Position numbers and translations under genes: made by a program. From NCBI GenBank assembly GCA_902533955.1, contig CACANV010000038.1:1-6416 (forward strand): a stretch of DNA of 6,416 nt. The letters run 5' to 3'. Under the pieces are notes generated by a model that was not told where the DNA came from, ran no database searches, and was given only the letters and a program-made list of their open reading frames with translations. This DNA comes from an uncultured Pelagibacteraceae bacterium. Its GTDB lineage: Bacteria; Pseudomonadota; Alphaproteobacteria; Pelagibacterales; Pelagibacteraceae. Positions 1 through 4,943 of this stretch are shown here, piece by piece (positions within the stretch are counted from its first letter, which is position 1; the number at the start of each line of letters is the position of its first letter).

Positions 1-74
1 GGAGGCTCGGTTGCCTCTTCAAACATTACTTTTTTTTGATCATTTGAGAGCTTTGTATTTATTTCTTTTGGCAT
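1..74 (-). CDS. msrB: Probable peptide methionine sulfoxide reductase MsrB, N-terminus only (cut by window edge)
   Basis: Only the first 24 codons are visible. They begin MPKEINTKLSNDQKK and reach EEATEPP at the window edge. The pattern L-S/T-x-x-Q-x-x-V-x-x-x-x-x-T-E-P-P is the conserved N-terminal signature of MsrB (compare the family's GTEPPF/GTERAF). MsrB reduces methionine-R-sulfoxide in damaged proteins using thioredoxin-type reductants. The zinc-binding and catalytic cysteines lie beyond the edge and cannot be checked. The start ATG (74-72) lies 3 bases after the TAG of the upstream dehydrogenase fragment, so the two genes were probably translated together. No Shine-Dalgarno sequence is evident, which fits coupling. 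If the upstream gene has lost its promoter, expression of this gene may also be affected. The identification rests on one short motif. Confidence 0.62.
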   Translation of the reverse strand, partial: MPKEINTKLSNDQKKVMFEEATEP

Positions 75-77
75 AAT

Positions 78-470
78 CTATTTAATAACACGAATAGGGG
101 CGCCAGACACACAACTTTCTAAATTTTCAAACATTTGAGTATAAAAAATAGAATAGTTTTCTGCAGTAACATACCCTATGTGTGGCAATAACAATGCATT
201 AGGTAAAAATCTTAATTTATGACTTGATGGCAGAGGTTCGGTTTCATAAACATCAATACCTGCTCCAGCAATAACATTTGTTGAAAGAGCAATAATTAAG
301 TCATCTTCATTGACTATATGACCTCTAGAAGTATTTATTAAGAAAGCTGTTTTTTTCATTTTATCAAAATCATCTAATTTAATGCAATCTTTATATCTTT
401 CTCCTCCTTGAACATGAATTGAAATAAAATCAGAGTTTTGAATTAAATCTTCTTTACTGCTCGGTAGCAC
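78..470 (-). pseudogene. D-isomer-specific 2-hydroxyacid dehydrogenase, C-terminal half (5'-truncated)
   Basis: The product corresponds to the second half of an NAD(P)-dependent D-2-hydroxyacid dehydrogenase, which interconverts 2-oxoacids and D-2-hydroxyacids. From GTG at 470 the 130 residues include NSDFISIHV (12-20), NTSRG with the family's substrate-binding Arg (R49), IAGAGIDVYETEPLP (67-81) with the catalytic Glu, and LPHIGYVTAENY (95-106) with the catalytic His (H97). The family is usually about 310-330 aa. The N-terminal catalytic segment and the GxGxxG nucleotide-binding loop are absent. The same frame is open only back to a TAG at 500-498, and the extra residues (VHHQIYVRD) do not look like the family. 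The coding match therefore breaks off around 460-475. It is most likely a truncated, inactive remnant, although the GTG could still be used. A chimeric assembly would give the same picture. Confidence 0.8.
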
Positions 471-562
471 ATCACGGACATATATTTGATGATGGACCTA
501 GGCCGACAGGAAAAAGATATTGTAATAATGGAATTTGTTTAATATTTAGGACTAAAATTTGA
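464..562 (+). pseudogene. Possible 3' tail of an unidentified plus-strand gene
   Basis: An open frame with no start of its own runs into a TGA at 560-562. Its last residues include [15 protein letters not shown], followed by a short hydrophobic/basic end (LIFRTKI). The segment around 461-512 is clearly less AT-rich than its surroundings, and the residue pattern looks like real protein rather than chance AT-rich translation. I do not recognise the family. It lies back-to-back with the truncated dehydrogenase, so both genes have lost their 5' ends at the same point, as a deletion spanning a divergent gene pair would produce. The call is tentative because the frame is only about 32 codons long. 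Confidence 0.35.
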
Positions 563-563
563 G

Positions 564-592
564 TTGAAATCAAAATAGAATATTTATATAAA
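564..592 (+). promoter_or_regulatory. Sigma-70-type promoter for the inverse autotransporter/secreted protein pair
   Basis: A TTGAAA -35 element (564-569) and a TATAAA -10 element (587-592) are separated by exactly 17 bases. Transcription would start at about 598-600, only 3-5 bases before the ATG at 603, predicting a leaderless or nearly leaderless mRNA. This agrees with the absence of a Shine-Dalgarno sequence. It also argues against the upstream in-frame TTG at 594, which would lie before the transcription start. Confidence 0.6.
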
Positions 593-602
593 TTTGTCCT
601 TA

Positions 603-1454
603 ATGAGAATAGTTATCAAAATAATTTCCTTATTAATTTTATTGATTAGTAATTCTTTTGCAGAAGATTTAGGATCAAAAATTTCTAAAAATTTAAATAA
701 CTATATTTCAAACATAGTTCCAGGGGAAGGTATAACGGAGACAAGCATAGATTTAAGAAATAATGCTAACCCTGATTTTAGCATTCTTGCCACAAGAGAA
801 TTAGAAAAAAAAGATAATGGAAACTTGTTCACGCAATTTTCTTTATTTAATACAGAAAAAGATAACGATGAAAGAATCGTAGCAAATTTAGGTTTTGGAA
901 AAAGATCTTTAAGTGATGACAAAAGCACCATGTCTGGTTTTAATACATTTCTTGATTATGATGACAAAGGAAATGCTAGAGCGAGCATAGGAGGAGAAGT
1001 TAGAAGTGCAGTCTTAGAATTAACGACAAATTATTATATTGGGATAGACGACGCTAATGATGAAAAAGTTTTAGATGGTTATGATTTTAGATTAGCGTCT
1101 CAAATTCCTTATATGCACTGGGGAAAAGCTTTTATAGATTCTTATGCATGGGAAGGCGAAGATAGAGACGATATTGATGGAATTAAAATGGGTTCAGAAT
1201 TTTTGTTATCGCCAAATTTTAATTTGGAAGTAGCACATGATGATAAAGATTTATCAGGCTTAGAAGACGAATGGTATGCAAAACTAATGTTTTTTCATCC
1301 ACCAAAAGAAGGACCTACAGCGCAAGATGGTCTAAGCGAAACTATGTGGAAAGAAGAAAGAGATATGTCTGGTGAGCTATTAACCAAAGTAAAAAGAAAT
1401 AATAAAATAATGATAGAATTTAAAGGAAATTCGAAAATAACCAGAACTGATTAA
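603..1454 (+). CDS. Inverse autotransporter beta-domain protein (invasin/intimin-type barrel) without a passenger
   Basis: The 283-aa product has a signal peptide (1-20, cleavage expected at SFA|ED) and then an outer-membrane beta-barrel of the inverse-autotransporter type (IAT_beta). Diagnostic stretches are VANLGFGKRSLSDD (93-106), the glycine/aromatic hairpin MSGFNTFLDYDDKGN (110-124), the GGEVRS strand (130-135) and LTTNYYIGI (140-148). These follow the invasin pattern of alternating strands 'GxGxR...GxNxFxDYD...RxxxGxE...xxNYY'. The C-terminal LLTKVKRNNKIMIEFKG (259-275) resembles the conserved segment that closes the barrel in intimin and invasin (compare V-x-R-x-N-x-I-V-L-E-Y). In those proteins the extracellular Ig-like passenger follows, but here the chain stops 8 residues later. 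The protein is therefore a barrel-only member, presumably in the outer membrane. An alternative start is TTG at 594 (3 more codons); ATG 603 gives the better signal peptide. The next gene starts 2 bases after the stop, implying a common transcript and linked function. Confidence 0.8.
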   Translation: MRIVIKIISLLILLISNSFAEDLGSKISKNLNNYISNIVPGEGITETSIDLRNNANPDFSILATRELEKKDNGNLFTQFSLFNTEKDNDERIVANLGFGKRSLSDDKSTMSGFNTFLDYDDKGNARASIGGEVRSAVLELTTNYYIGIDDANDEKVLDGYDFRLASQIPYMHWGKAFIDSYAWEGEDRDDIDGIKMGSEFLLSPNFNLEVAHDDKDLSGLEDEWYAKLMFFHPPKEGPTAQDGLSETMWKEERDMSGELLTKVKRNNKIMIEFKGNSKITRTD

Positions 1455-1456
1455 TC

Positions 1457-2242
1457 ATGAAAAAAATTTTAATAGTTTTATTTAGTATTATTTTTATAGC
1501 TGTTTCAAACAATGCTTTTGCAGCAAAAGGAAAAGCAGCCGTATATAAAGTAACCATGAACGAAGCAGCGTTATGTACTGGCAATAGTTCAGGAACAACA
1601 TGTGATGGAAAAGTTACATTAGGTAGTGGGGATAAAGTAGTTGATATAGCAGCTGTTGATGCAGGAGCTACTGCAGCAACATATGGCGATGTTGCTTTAT
1701 TACCTCTCGGGACTACATATACTCATATGTGGGTTAAAATAAGTAGAAAGTTTACTATAAAAACTTCTGATACTACTTCTCCTACTGATGAAAGATTAAA
1801 AACAGATAACGGTGATGTTTGTTTGTCAGTTGCAAATACAGATGCTATGTATGGATTAGGAAGTTCAGAATCAGCAAGAAAATATTCACATGTAATCGGA
1901 ATTAATGAAGGAGGAGCATCTTCAGCTGAACAAAATGCTTATTTGATGAATTCAGGAACTAATAATGTTTCATTTTGCACAAATAACACATGTGGAGGAA
2001 CTGATGCTCAAACTTTTAGTTATAGCTGTACTCATTGTACCGCACAAAAAACAGATTTAGATGGTAGTGATGATTATCATGAGCTTATTTATGAATTAAC
2101 AGCTCCTTATACAGTAGCATTGATACCTCCAACAATAACAATGTCTTTTGGAACTAAGGAAGCACTTTCTGCTAATGATGTTACAGGATCAGTTTGTAAT
2201 ATTACAGCTGAAGAGCCAGTTTTTACAGTAACAATCGAATAG
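1457..2242 (+). CDS. Secreted eight-cysteine protein of unknown function, partner of the inverse autotransporter
   Basis: The 261-aa product has a clear Sec signal peptide (1-22, MKK then a hydrophobic run, cleavage at AFA|AK). The mature part is small-residue-, Ser/Thr- and Asn-rich and acidic, with few lysines compared with its neighbours. It has no membrane segment and is likely a beta-rich exported protein. It carries eight cysteines (40, 49, 122, 174, 179, 191, 194, 247), consistent with up to four disulfides; CTHC (191-194) is a CxxC, but nothing else suggests a redox enzyme. The segment LPLGTTYTHMWVKISRKFTIK (82-102) looks like a conserved core. I do not recognise a named family. The gene starts 2 bases after the inverse-autotransporter stop, so translation is likely coupled. 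I infer that it is a surface protein or cargo linked to the barrel. A periplasmic or independently secreted role is also possible. Its stop is 3 bp from the convergent grxC stop. Confidence 0.75.
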   Translation: MKKILIVLFSIIFIAVSNNAFAAKGKAAVYKVTMNEAALCTGNSSGTTCDGKVTLGSGDKVVDIAAVDAGATAATYGDVALLPLGTTYTHMWVKISRKFTIKTSDTTSPTDERLKTDNGDVCLSVANTDAMYGLGSSESARKYSHVIGINEGGASSAEQNAYLMNSGTNNVSFCTNNTCGGTDAQTFSYSCTHCTAQKTDLDGSDDYHELIYELTAPYTVALIPPTITMSFGTKEALSANDVTGSVCNITAEEPVFTVTIE

Positions 2243-2245
2243 TTA

Positions 2246-2500
2246 TTATTTAAGCAAATTATTTAATTCACCCTTTTTTTCTAATTCTCGTAATTCAACA
2301 TATCCGCCAACATGATGCTCATCAAAAAATATCTGTGGGATAGTTCTTTTTCCGTTTGATTTCTGGATCATTTCTTCTCGTAATCCATCTTTTGTAGAAA
2401 TATCTATTTCTCTAAATTTAAGATTATTTCTTACAAGCAGTCTTTTTGCCGCTTCGCAGAAATTGCATAATGGACCAGAGTACATAATGATATTTTTCAT
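2246..2500 (-). CDS. grxC: Glutaredoxin 3 (GrxC-type)
   Basis: The 84-aa protein is the usual size for a bacterial glutaredoxin 3. It has a thioredoxin fold: strand 1 MKNIIMYS, the dithiol active site C12-N-F-C15 (the common form is CPYC or CPFC), TIPQIFF (53-59) with the cis-proline, and the glutathione-binding HVGGYVEL (63-70). It reduces protein disulfides and glutathione mixed disulfides in the cytoplasm with electrons from glutathione. Asn instead of Pro after the first cysteine should shift the redox potential but does not prevent dithiol chemistry. The start codon lies 28 bases downstream of the DUF2805 stop, so the two genes are probably cotranscribed. An AGGA about 14 bases before the ATG is a weak ribosome binding site. 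Confidence 0.93.
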   Translation of the reverse strand: MKNIIMYSGPLCNFCEAAKRLLVRNNLKFREIDISTKDGLREEMIQKSNGKRTIPQIFFDEHHVGGYVELRELEKKGELNNLLK

Positions 2501-2528
2501 AATTTAGATATAAGTCCTATTTTTGTTT

Positions 2529-2828
2529 TTACCAGTTTAGAATTTCATTTTTCTTTATATTTGCTCTTATTAGTTTTCTTGAATATTCAAATTTTTTTCT
2601 ATGTTTTATACTTTTAGATTTAATTCTTTTTCTCCATAATCTAAAAGAAGATGGTTCTATGGTTTTTCTCATAATTTTGATAACCTCAGACTCTGTTTTG
2701 CCAGTCAAAAATTTAATATCTTCAAATGTGACCCTATCTGCCCAAGCAGCCCATATGACCCAATCTGGACTTCCAAATTCTGGCTCCGGATTTTTCTTTT
2801 TTGTGATGGGTCTGTGACTTTTTTTCAT
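2529..2828 (-). CDS. TIGR03643/DUF2805 family small basic protein
   Basis: The 99-aa protein carries the family core: DWVIWAAWADRVTFEDI (22-38), TGKTESEVIKIMRK (42-55) and the strongly conserved IEPSSFRLWRKRI (57-69). The segment 34-55 reads like a helix-turn-helix-sized unit (F-E-D-I-x-x-x-T-G-x-T-E-S-E-V-I-x-x-M-R), and the tail is very rich in Lys/Arg. The function of this family is not established. A nucleic-acid-binding role is plausible from charge and the helical pattern only. It is followed at 28 bases by grxC on the same strand and faces the LysE-family gene divergently. The ATG at 2828-2826 gives the expected N-terminus; no clear Shine-Dalgarno site is seen. Confidence 0.85.
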   Translation of the reverse strand: MKKSHRPITKKKNPEPEFGSPDWVIWAAWADRVTFEDIKFLTGKTESEVIKIMRKTIEPSSFRLWRKRIKSKSIKHRKKFEYSRKLIRANIKKNEILNW

Positions 2829-2850
2829 AGTATATTCATGATTTTTTTAA

Positions 2851-2867
2851 ATTTGCTTAATGCAAAT
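2851..2867. repeat. 17-bp dyad in the divergent intergenic region, possible operator
   Basis: ATTTGC (2851-2856) and GCAAAT (2862-2867) form a perfect 6-bp inverted repeat around the 5-base centre TTAAT. It sits between the divergent DUF2805/grxC and LysE-family genes and overlaps the putative -35 element of the latter. Its size and symmetry fit a dimeric repressor or LysR-type site. Chance occurrence in AT-rich DNA is possible. Confidence 0.35.
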
Positions 2868-2883
2868 CAACATTCCATATGAT
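2853..2883 (+). promoter_or_regulatory. Putative promoter of the LysE-family gene
   Basis: TTGCTT (2853-2858) and TATGAT (2878-2883) are separated by 19 bases, slightly longer than optimal. Transcription from about 2890 would give a leader of roughly 60 bases beginning just before the paired inverted repeats at 2894-2944. The -35 lies inside the dyad at 2851-2867, so a bound protein would block it. Confidence 0.35.
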
Positions 2884-2893
2884 ATACACTATT

Positions 2894-2944
2894 TAGATAG
2901 TCCTATCTAGCCATCTTTAGCTCCCGGTTTTTTAGGACTATCCT
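2894..2944 (+). promoter_or_regulatory. Leader with competing inverted repeats covering the LysE-family ribosome binding site
   Basis: GATAGTCCTA (2896-2905) is the exact reverse complement of TAGGACTATC (2933-2942), giving a 10-bp stem with a 27-base loop. The left arm can instead take part in the local dyad TAGATAG (2894-2900)/CTATCTA (2903-2909). The right arm can form the short AGGA-CTA-TCCT hairpin (2934-2944). AGGA at 2934-2937 is the only Shine-Dalgarno-like sequence before the ATG at 2950 (12-base spacing), so pairing of the right arm would hide it. This could be a cis-acting RNA switch or simply a double protein-binding site. It does not match a riboswitch class that I can recognise. 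Confidence 0.4.
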
Positions 2945-2949
2945 GATAA

Positions 2950-3564
2950 ATGCTTCCATTAGAATACTTTCTTTTTTTACAAATAATTTTATTCATGTTT
3001 ATTACTCCTGGAACGCCAAGGATAGTTATAATTTCTTATTCTATTAACTATGGAGTTAAGAATTGTGTTTGGACTGCATTAGGTGATGTCTCAGCAAATA
3101 TAATTCAAGGGACCTTGGTAATTTTTGTTATTGGATCTTTTTTTTCTGATAATCCTATTTTTTTAAATACATTTAAATGGATTGGTATAATTTATTTGAC
3201 TTATCTTGCTTATGACATTTATAGCACAAGACCAAAAGACATTAATGCAAAAGAAATTTCTAATAAAAGTTTTTTTTCTTTTTATAAAGATGGTTTTTTA
3301 GTTGCAGGAACAAGTCCTAAGGCTTGGATGTTTTTTCCATTCATATTCCCACAATTTATTGATTTCACTTCAAGCTATGTTGTTCAATTTATTATTTTAA
3401 TTACAACTTATGTTATTTTAGATTTTTTATCTCTTATTGGTTATGCAATTTTAGCAAACAAATTAATTTTGTGGTTTAAGGCAAATCCTAAAGTAATAAA
3501 CACAATTTCAGCGTGTGTATTAATTATAATTGCAATTATTATAGCGTTAACTCAACAATATTAG
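2950..3564 (+). CDS. LysE/RhtB-family amino acid exporter
   Basis: The 204-aa inner-membrane protein has the usual length and about six transmembrane segments of the LysE family, which export amino acids or their derivatives by proton-coupled antiport. The hallmark ITPGTPRIVIISYSINYG (18-35) replaces the common TPGP(N) with TPGTPR. It is followed by the second helix, A-L-G-D at 43-46, KWIGIIYLTYLAYDIY (76-91), a cytoplasmic linker (92-112), GFLVAGTSPKAWMFF (115-129, family version GFLxxxxNPKAxLFF) and FPQFID (133-138). Two further hydrophobic segments end the protein (145-170, 182-200). The substrate cannot be deduced. The gene is monocistronic in appearance, with an 82-base gap to the next gene, and may be controlled through the dyad and leader structures upstream. 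N to S in the conserved NPKA motif (here S122-P-K-A) is a small departure. Confidence 0.88.
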   Translation: MLPLEYFLFLQIILFMFITPGTPRIVIISYSINYGVKNCVWTALGDVSANIIQGTLVIFVIGSFFSDNPIFLNTFKWIGIIYLTYLAYDIYSTRPKDINAKEISNKSFFSFYKDGFLVAGTSPKAWMFFPFIFPQFIDFTSSYVVQFIILITTYVILDFLSLIGYAILANKLILWFKANPKVINTISACVLIIIAIIIALTQQY

Positions 3565-3586
3565 TTAGATCTGACAATTCTGTAAC

Positions 3587-3620
3587 TTGCAAAAAAATAA
3601 ATTTCTTAGTTTAATATGAT
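3587..3620 (+). promoter_or_regulatory. Weak promoter candidate for the LivK-type gene
   Basis: TTGCAA (3587-3592) lies 18 bases before TTAATA (3611-3616), which overlaps a better -10 hexamer TATGAT (3615-3620) whose spacing from TTGCAA would be 22 bases. A promoter is expected in this 82-base gap because a highly expressed binding-protein gene follows. The exact elements are uncertain. Confidence 0.3.
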
Positions 3621-3634
3621 TTTAATTAATTAAA

Positions 3635-3641
3635 GAGAGGA
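3635..3641 (+). promoter_or_regulatory. Strong ribosome binding site of the LivK-type gene
   Basis: GAGAGGA ends 5 bases before the ATG at 3647. It is the best Shine-Dalgarno sequence in the window. It fixes the start codon and fits the high synthesis expected for a periplasmic binding protein. Confidence 0.75.
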
Positions 3642-3646
3642 AATAA

Positions 3647-4885
3647 ATGAAAATAAAAAACATTATAATTACATTTGTTTCTGCATTAGCATTATTATTA
3701 TCAACTTCAGTTGTTTCATTTGCAAAAGTTGTTGGTGATAAAATTGTTTTAGGTGCTGCTGTTTCACTAACAGGAAAATATTCATCGAATGGTGTTCATA
3801 CTCAAAACGGTTATAACATGGCTGTTGACAGAATTAACAGCATGGGTGGAATTAAAGTTGGTGGAAAAACATATAAATTTGACATCATTTATTACGATGA
3901 TGAGTCAAATCCAAAGAGAGCAGCCCAACTTGCAGAAAGATTGATAAGCCAAGATAAAGTTGAATTTATGCTTGGACCTTACAGTTCAGGTTTAACAAAA
4001 GCAATTGCTCCAGTTACTGAAAAGTATGGAGTTCCAATGGTTGAGGCAAATGGTGCATCTAGATCTTTATTCACTAAAGGATATAAATATCTATTTGCAG
4101 TTTTAGCACCAGCAAACTTATATCTTGATGTAGCAATTAGAACAGCAGTTGAGTTAAATGGTGGTAAAGGAGTAAGAATAGCACAAGCTTTTGAGCAAGA
4201 TGCTTTTTCTCAAGATGTTAGATTAGGTATTTTGGATGCAGCAAAAGAAACTGGATCTGAGATTATAATCGACGATAAACTGCCTAAAGAACTAAATGAT
4301 ATGGCTGCGACTTTAGTTAAGGTAAAACAAATGAAGCCAGATGTGCTTGTAGTATCAGGACATACAAAAGGAGCTTTAACTGCAATCAGACAAATTTCTG
4401 AAATGAAAGTCGATGTTCCTATGTTAGCAATGACTCACTGTGATGCTGCAAAACTATCTAAACAACACGGTAAAAATTCTCAGTATGCTCTATGTGCTTC
4501 CCAATGGCATAAAACTTTAACCTACAAAGATAAGTGGTTTAAAGATGGAATGACATACGATGCAGACTTTACTAAAGAGTTTGGATACGCGCCACCTTAC
4601 CAAGCCGCTGAGTCTTCAGCTGCTTTATTGGTTTTTAAAGATGCTTTTGAAAGAGCAAATTCTTTCGATCAAAAGAAAGTAAGAGATGCTCTTGCTGCTA
4701 CCGATATGCAAACTTTTTATGGAAACATAAAATTTGCTCCAGGTGGTCAAAACGTTTCTAAACCAATGGTATTATTCCAAGTTATGTGTGATAGCTCAGG
4801 AAAATGTGAAAACAAGGTAGTTGCTCCGCTTAAGTGGGCATCTGCTAAGTTAATTCATCCAGTACCTAAGTGGTCTGAAAGATAA
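3647..4885 (+). CDS. Periplasmic substrate-binding protein of a branched-chain-amino-acid-type (HAAT) ABC transporter
   Basis: The 412-aa LivK-like protein belongs to the type I periplasmic binding fold (Peripla_BP_6). Residues 1-26 are a Sec signal peptide (cleavage at SFA|KV) with no lipobox cysteine, so the mature protein should be free in the periplasm. Lobe 1 begins KIVLGAAVSLTGKYSSNG (32-49), continues GYNMAVDRINSMGGI (55-69) and YYDDESNPKRA (82-92), and has the ligand-site loop LGPYSSG (109-115). Lobe 2 contains DVLVVSGHTKGA (232-243). The end, FYGNIKFAPGGQNVSKP (357-373), is typical of the family. These proteins capture amino acids, but also amides, urea, short-chain or aromatic acids, so the ligand is not certain. 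Cysteines at 265/283 and 381/387 could form disulfides. It is the first gene of an operon with a LivH-type permease and is followed by a strong terminator. Confidence 0.92.
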   Translation: MKIKNIIITFVSALALLLSTSVVSFAKVVGDKIVLGAAVSLTGKYSSNGVHTQNGYNMAVDRINSMGGIKVGGKTYKFDIIYYDDESNPKRAAQLAERLISQDKVEFMLGPYSSGLTKAIAPVTEKYGVPMVEANGASRSLFTKGYKYLFAVLAPANLYLDVAIRTAVELNGGKGVRIAQAFEQDAFSQDVRLGILDAAKETGSEIIIDDKLPKELNDMAATLVKVKQMKPDVLVVSGHTKGALTAIRQISEMKVDVPMLAMTHCDAAKLSKQHGKNSQYALCASQWHKTLTYKDKWFKDGMTYDADFTKEFGYAPPYQAAESSAALLVFKDAFERANSFDQKKVRDALAATDMQTFYGNIKFAPGGQNVSKPMVLFQVMCDSSGKCENKVVAPLKWASAKLIHPVPKWSER

Positions 4886-4897
4886 TAACTAATCTAT

Positions 4898-4932
4898 AAA
4901 TACCCCCTAAATTCTAGGGGGTATTTTTTTTT
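4898..4932 (+). terminator. Intrinsic terminator between the binding-protein and permease genes
   Basis: A 12-bp stem pairs 4898-4909 with 4915-4926 and has five consecutive C-G pairs in a very AT-rich region. The loop is AATTC, followed by a T-run to 4932. It lies 13 bases after the LivK-type stop and ends right where the permease Shine-Dalgarno sequence begins. No obvious second promoter fits between it and the permease ATG, so it probably acts by partial readthrough, keeping binding-protein mRNA more abundant than permease mRNA. Confidence 0.9.
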
Positions 4933-4937
4933 AAGGG
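4933..4937 (+). promoter_or_regulatory. Ribosome binding site of the LivH-type permease
   Basis: AAGGG ends 6 bases before the ATG at 4944 and directly abuts the T-run of the preceding terminator. It supports ATG 4944 over the next in-frame ATG, three codons downstream at 4953. Confidence 0.6.
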
Positions 4938-4943
4938 TAAATT

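Noticed and set aside
191..194. Residues 191-194 (CTHC) of the secreted protein (coordinates are residues, gene at 1457-2242) as a thioredoxin-type active site
   Set aside because: No thioredoxin fold motifs such as a cis-proline strand surround it; the eight cysteines look like structural disulfides.
594..602. TTG start three codons upstream of the inverse-autotransporter ATG
   Set aside because: It lies before the predicted transcription start and adds nothing to the signal peptide; ATG 603 is the better start.
701..931. Minus-strand open frame inside the inverse-autotransporter gene
   Set aside because: It is a shadow of the plus-strand gene, with no family resemblance and no start signals.
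2243..2300. Bidirectional terminator between the convergent secreted-protein and grxC genes
   Set aside because: The two stops are only 3 bp apart and I see no GC-containing hairpin with a T-run there.
545..2940. TTTAGGACTA direct repeat as target-site duplication of an inserted element
   Set aside because: The enclosed segment contains ordinary core genes (grxC, DUF2805), no transposase or integrase, and no matching terminal inverted repeats; a 10-bp match alone is weak.
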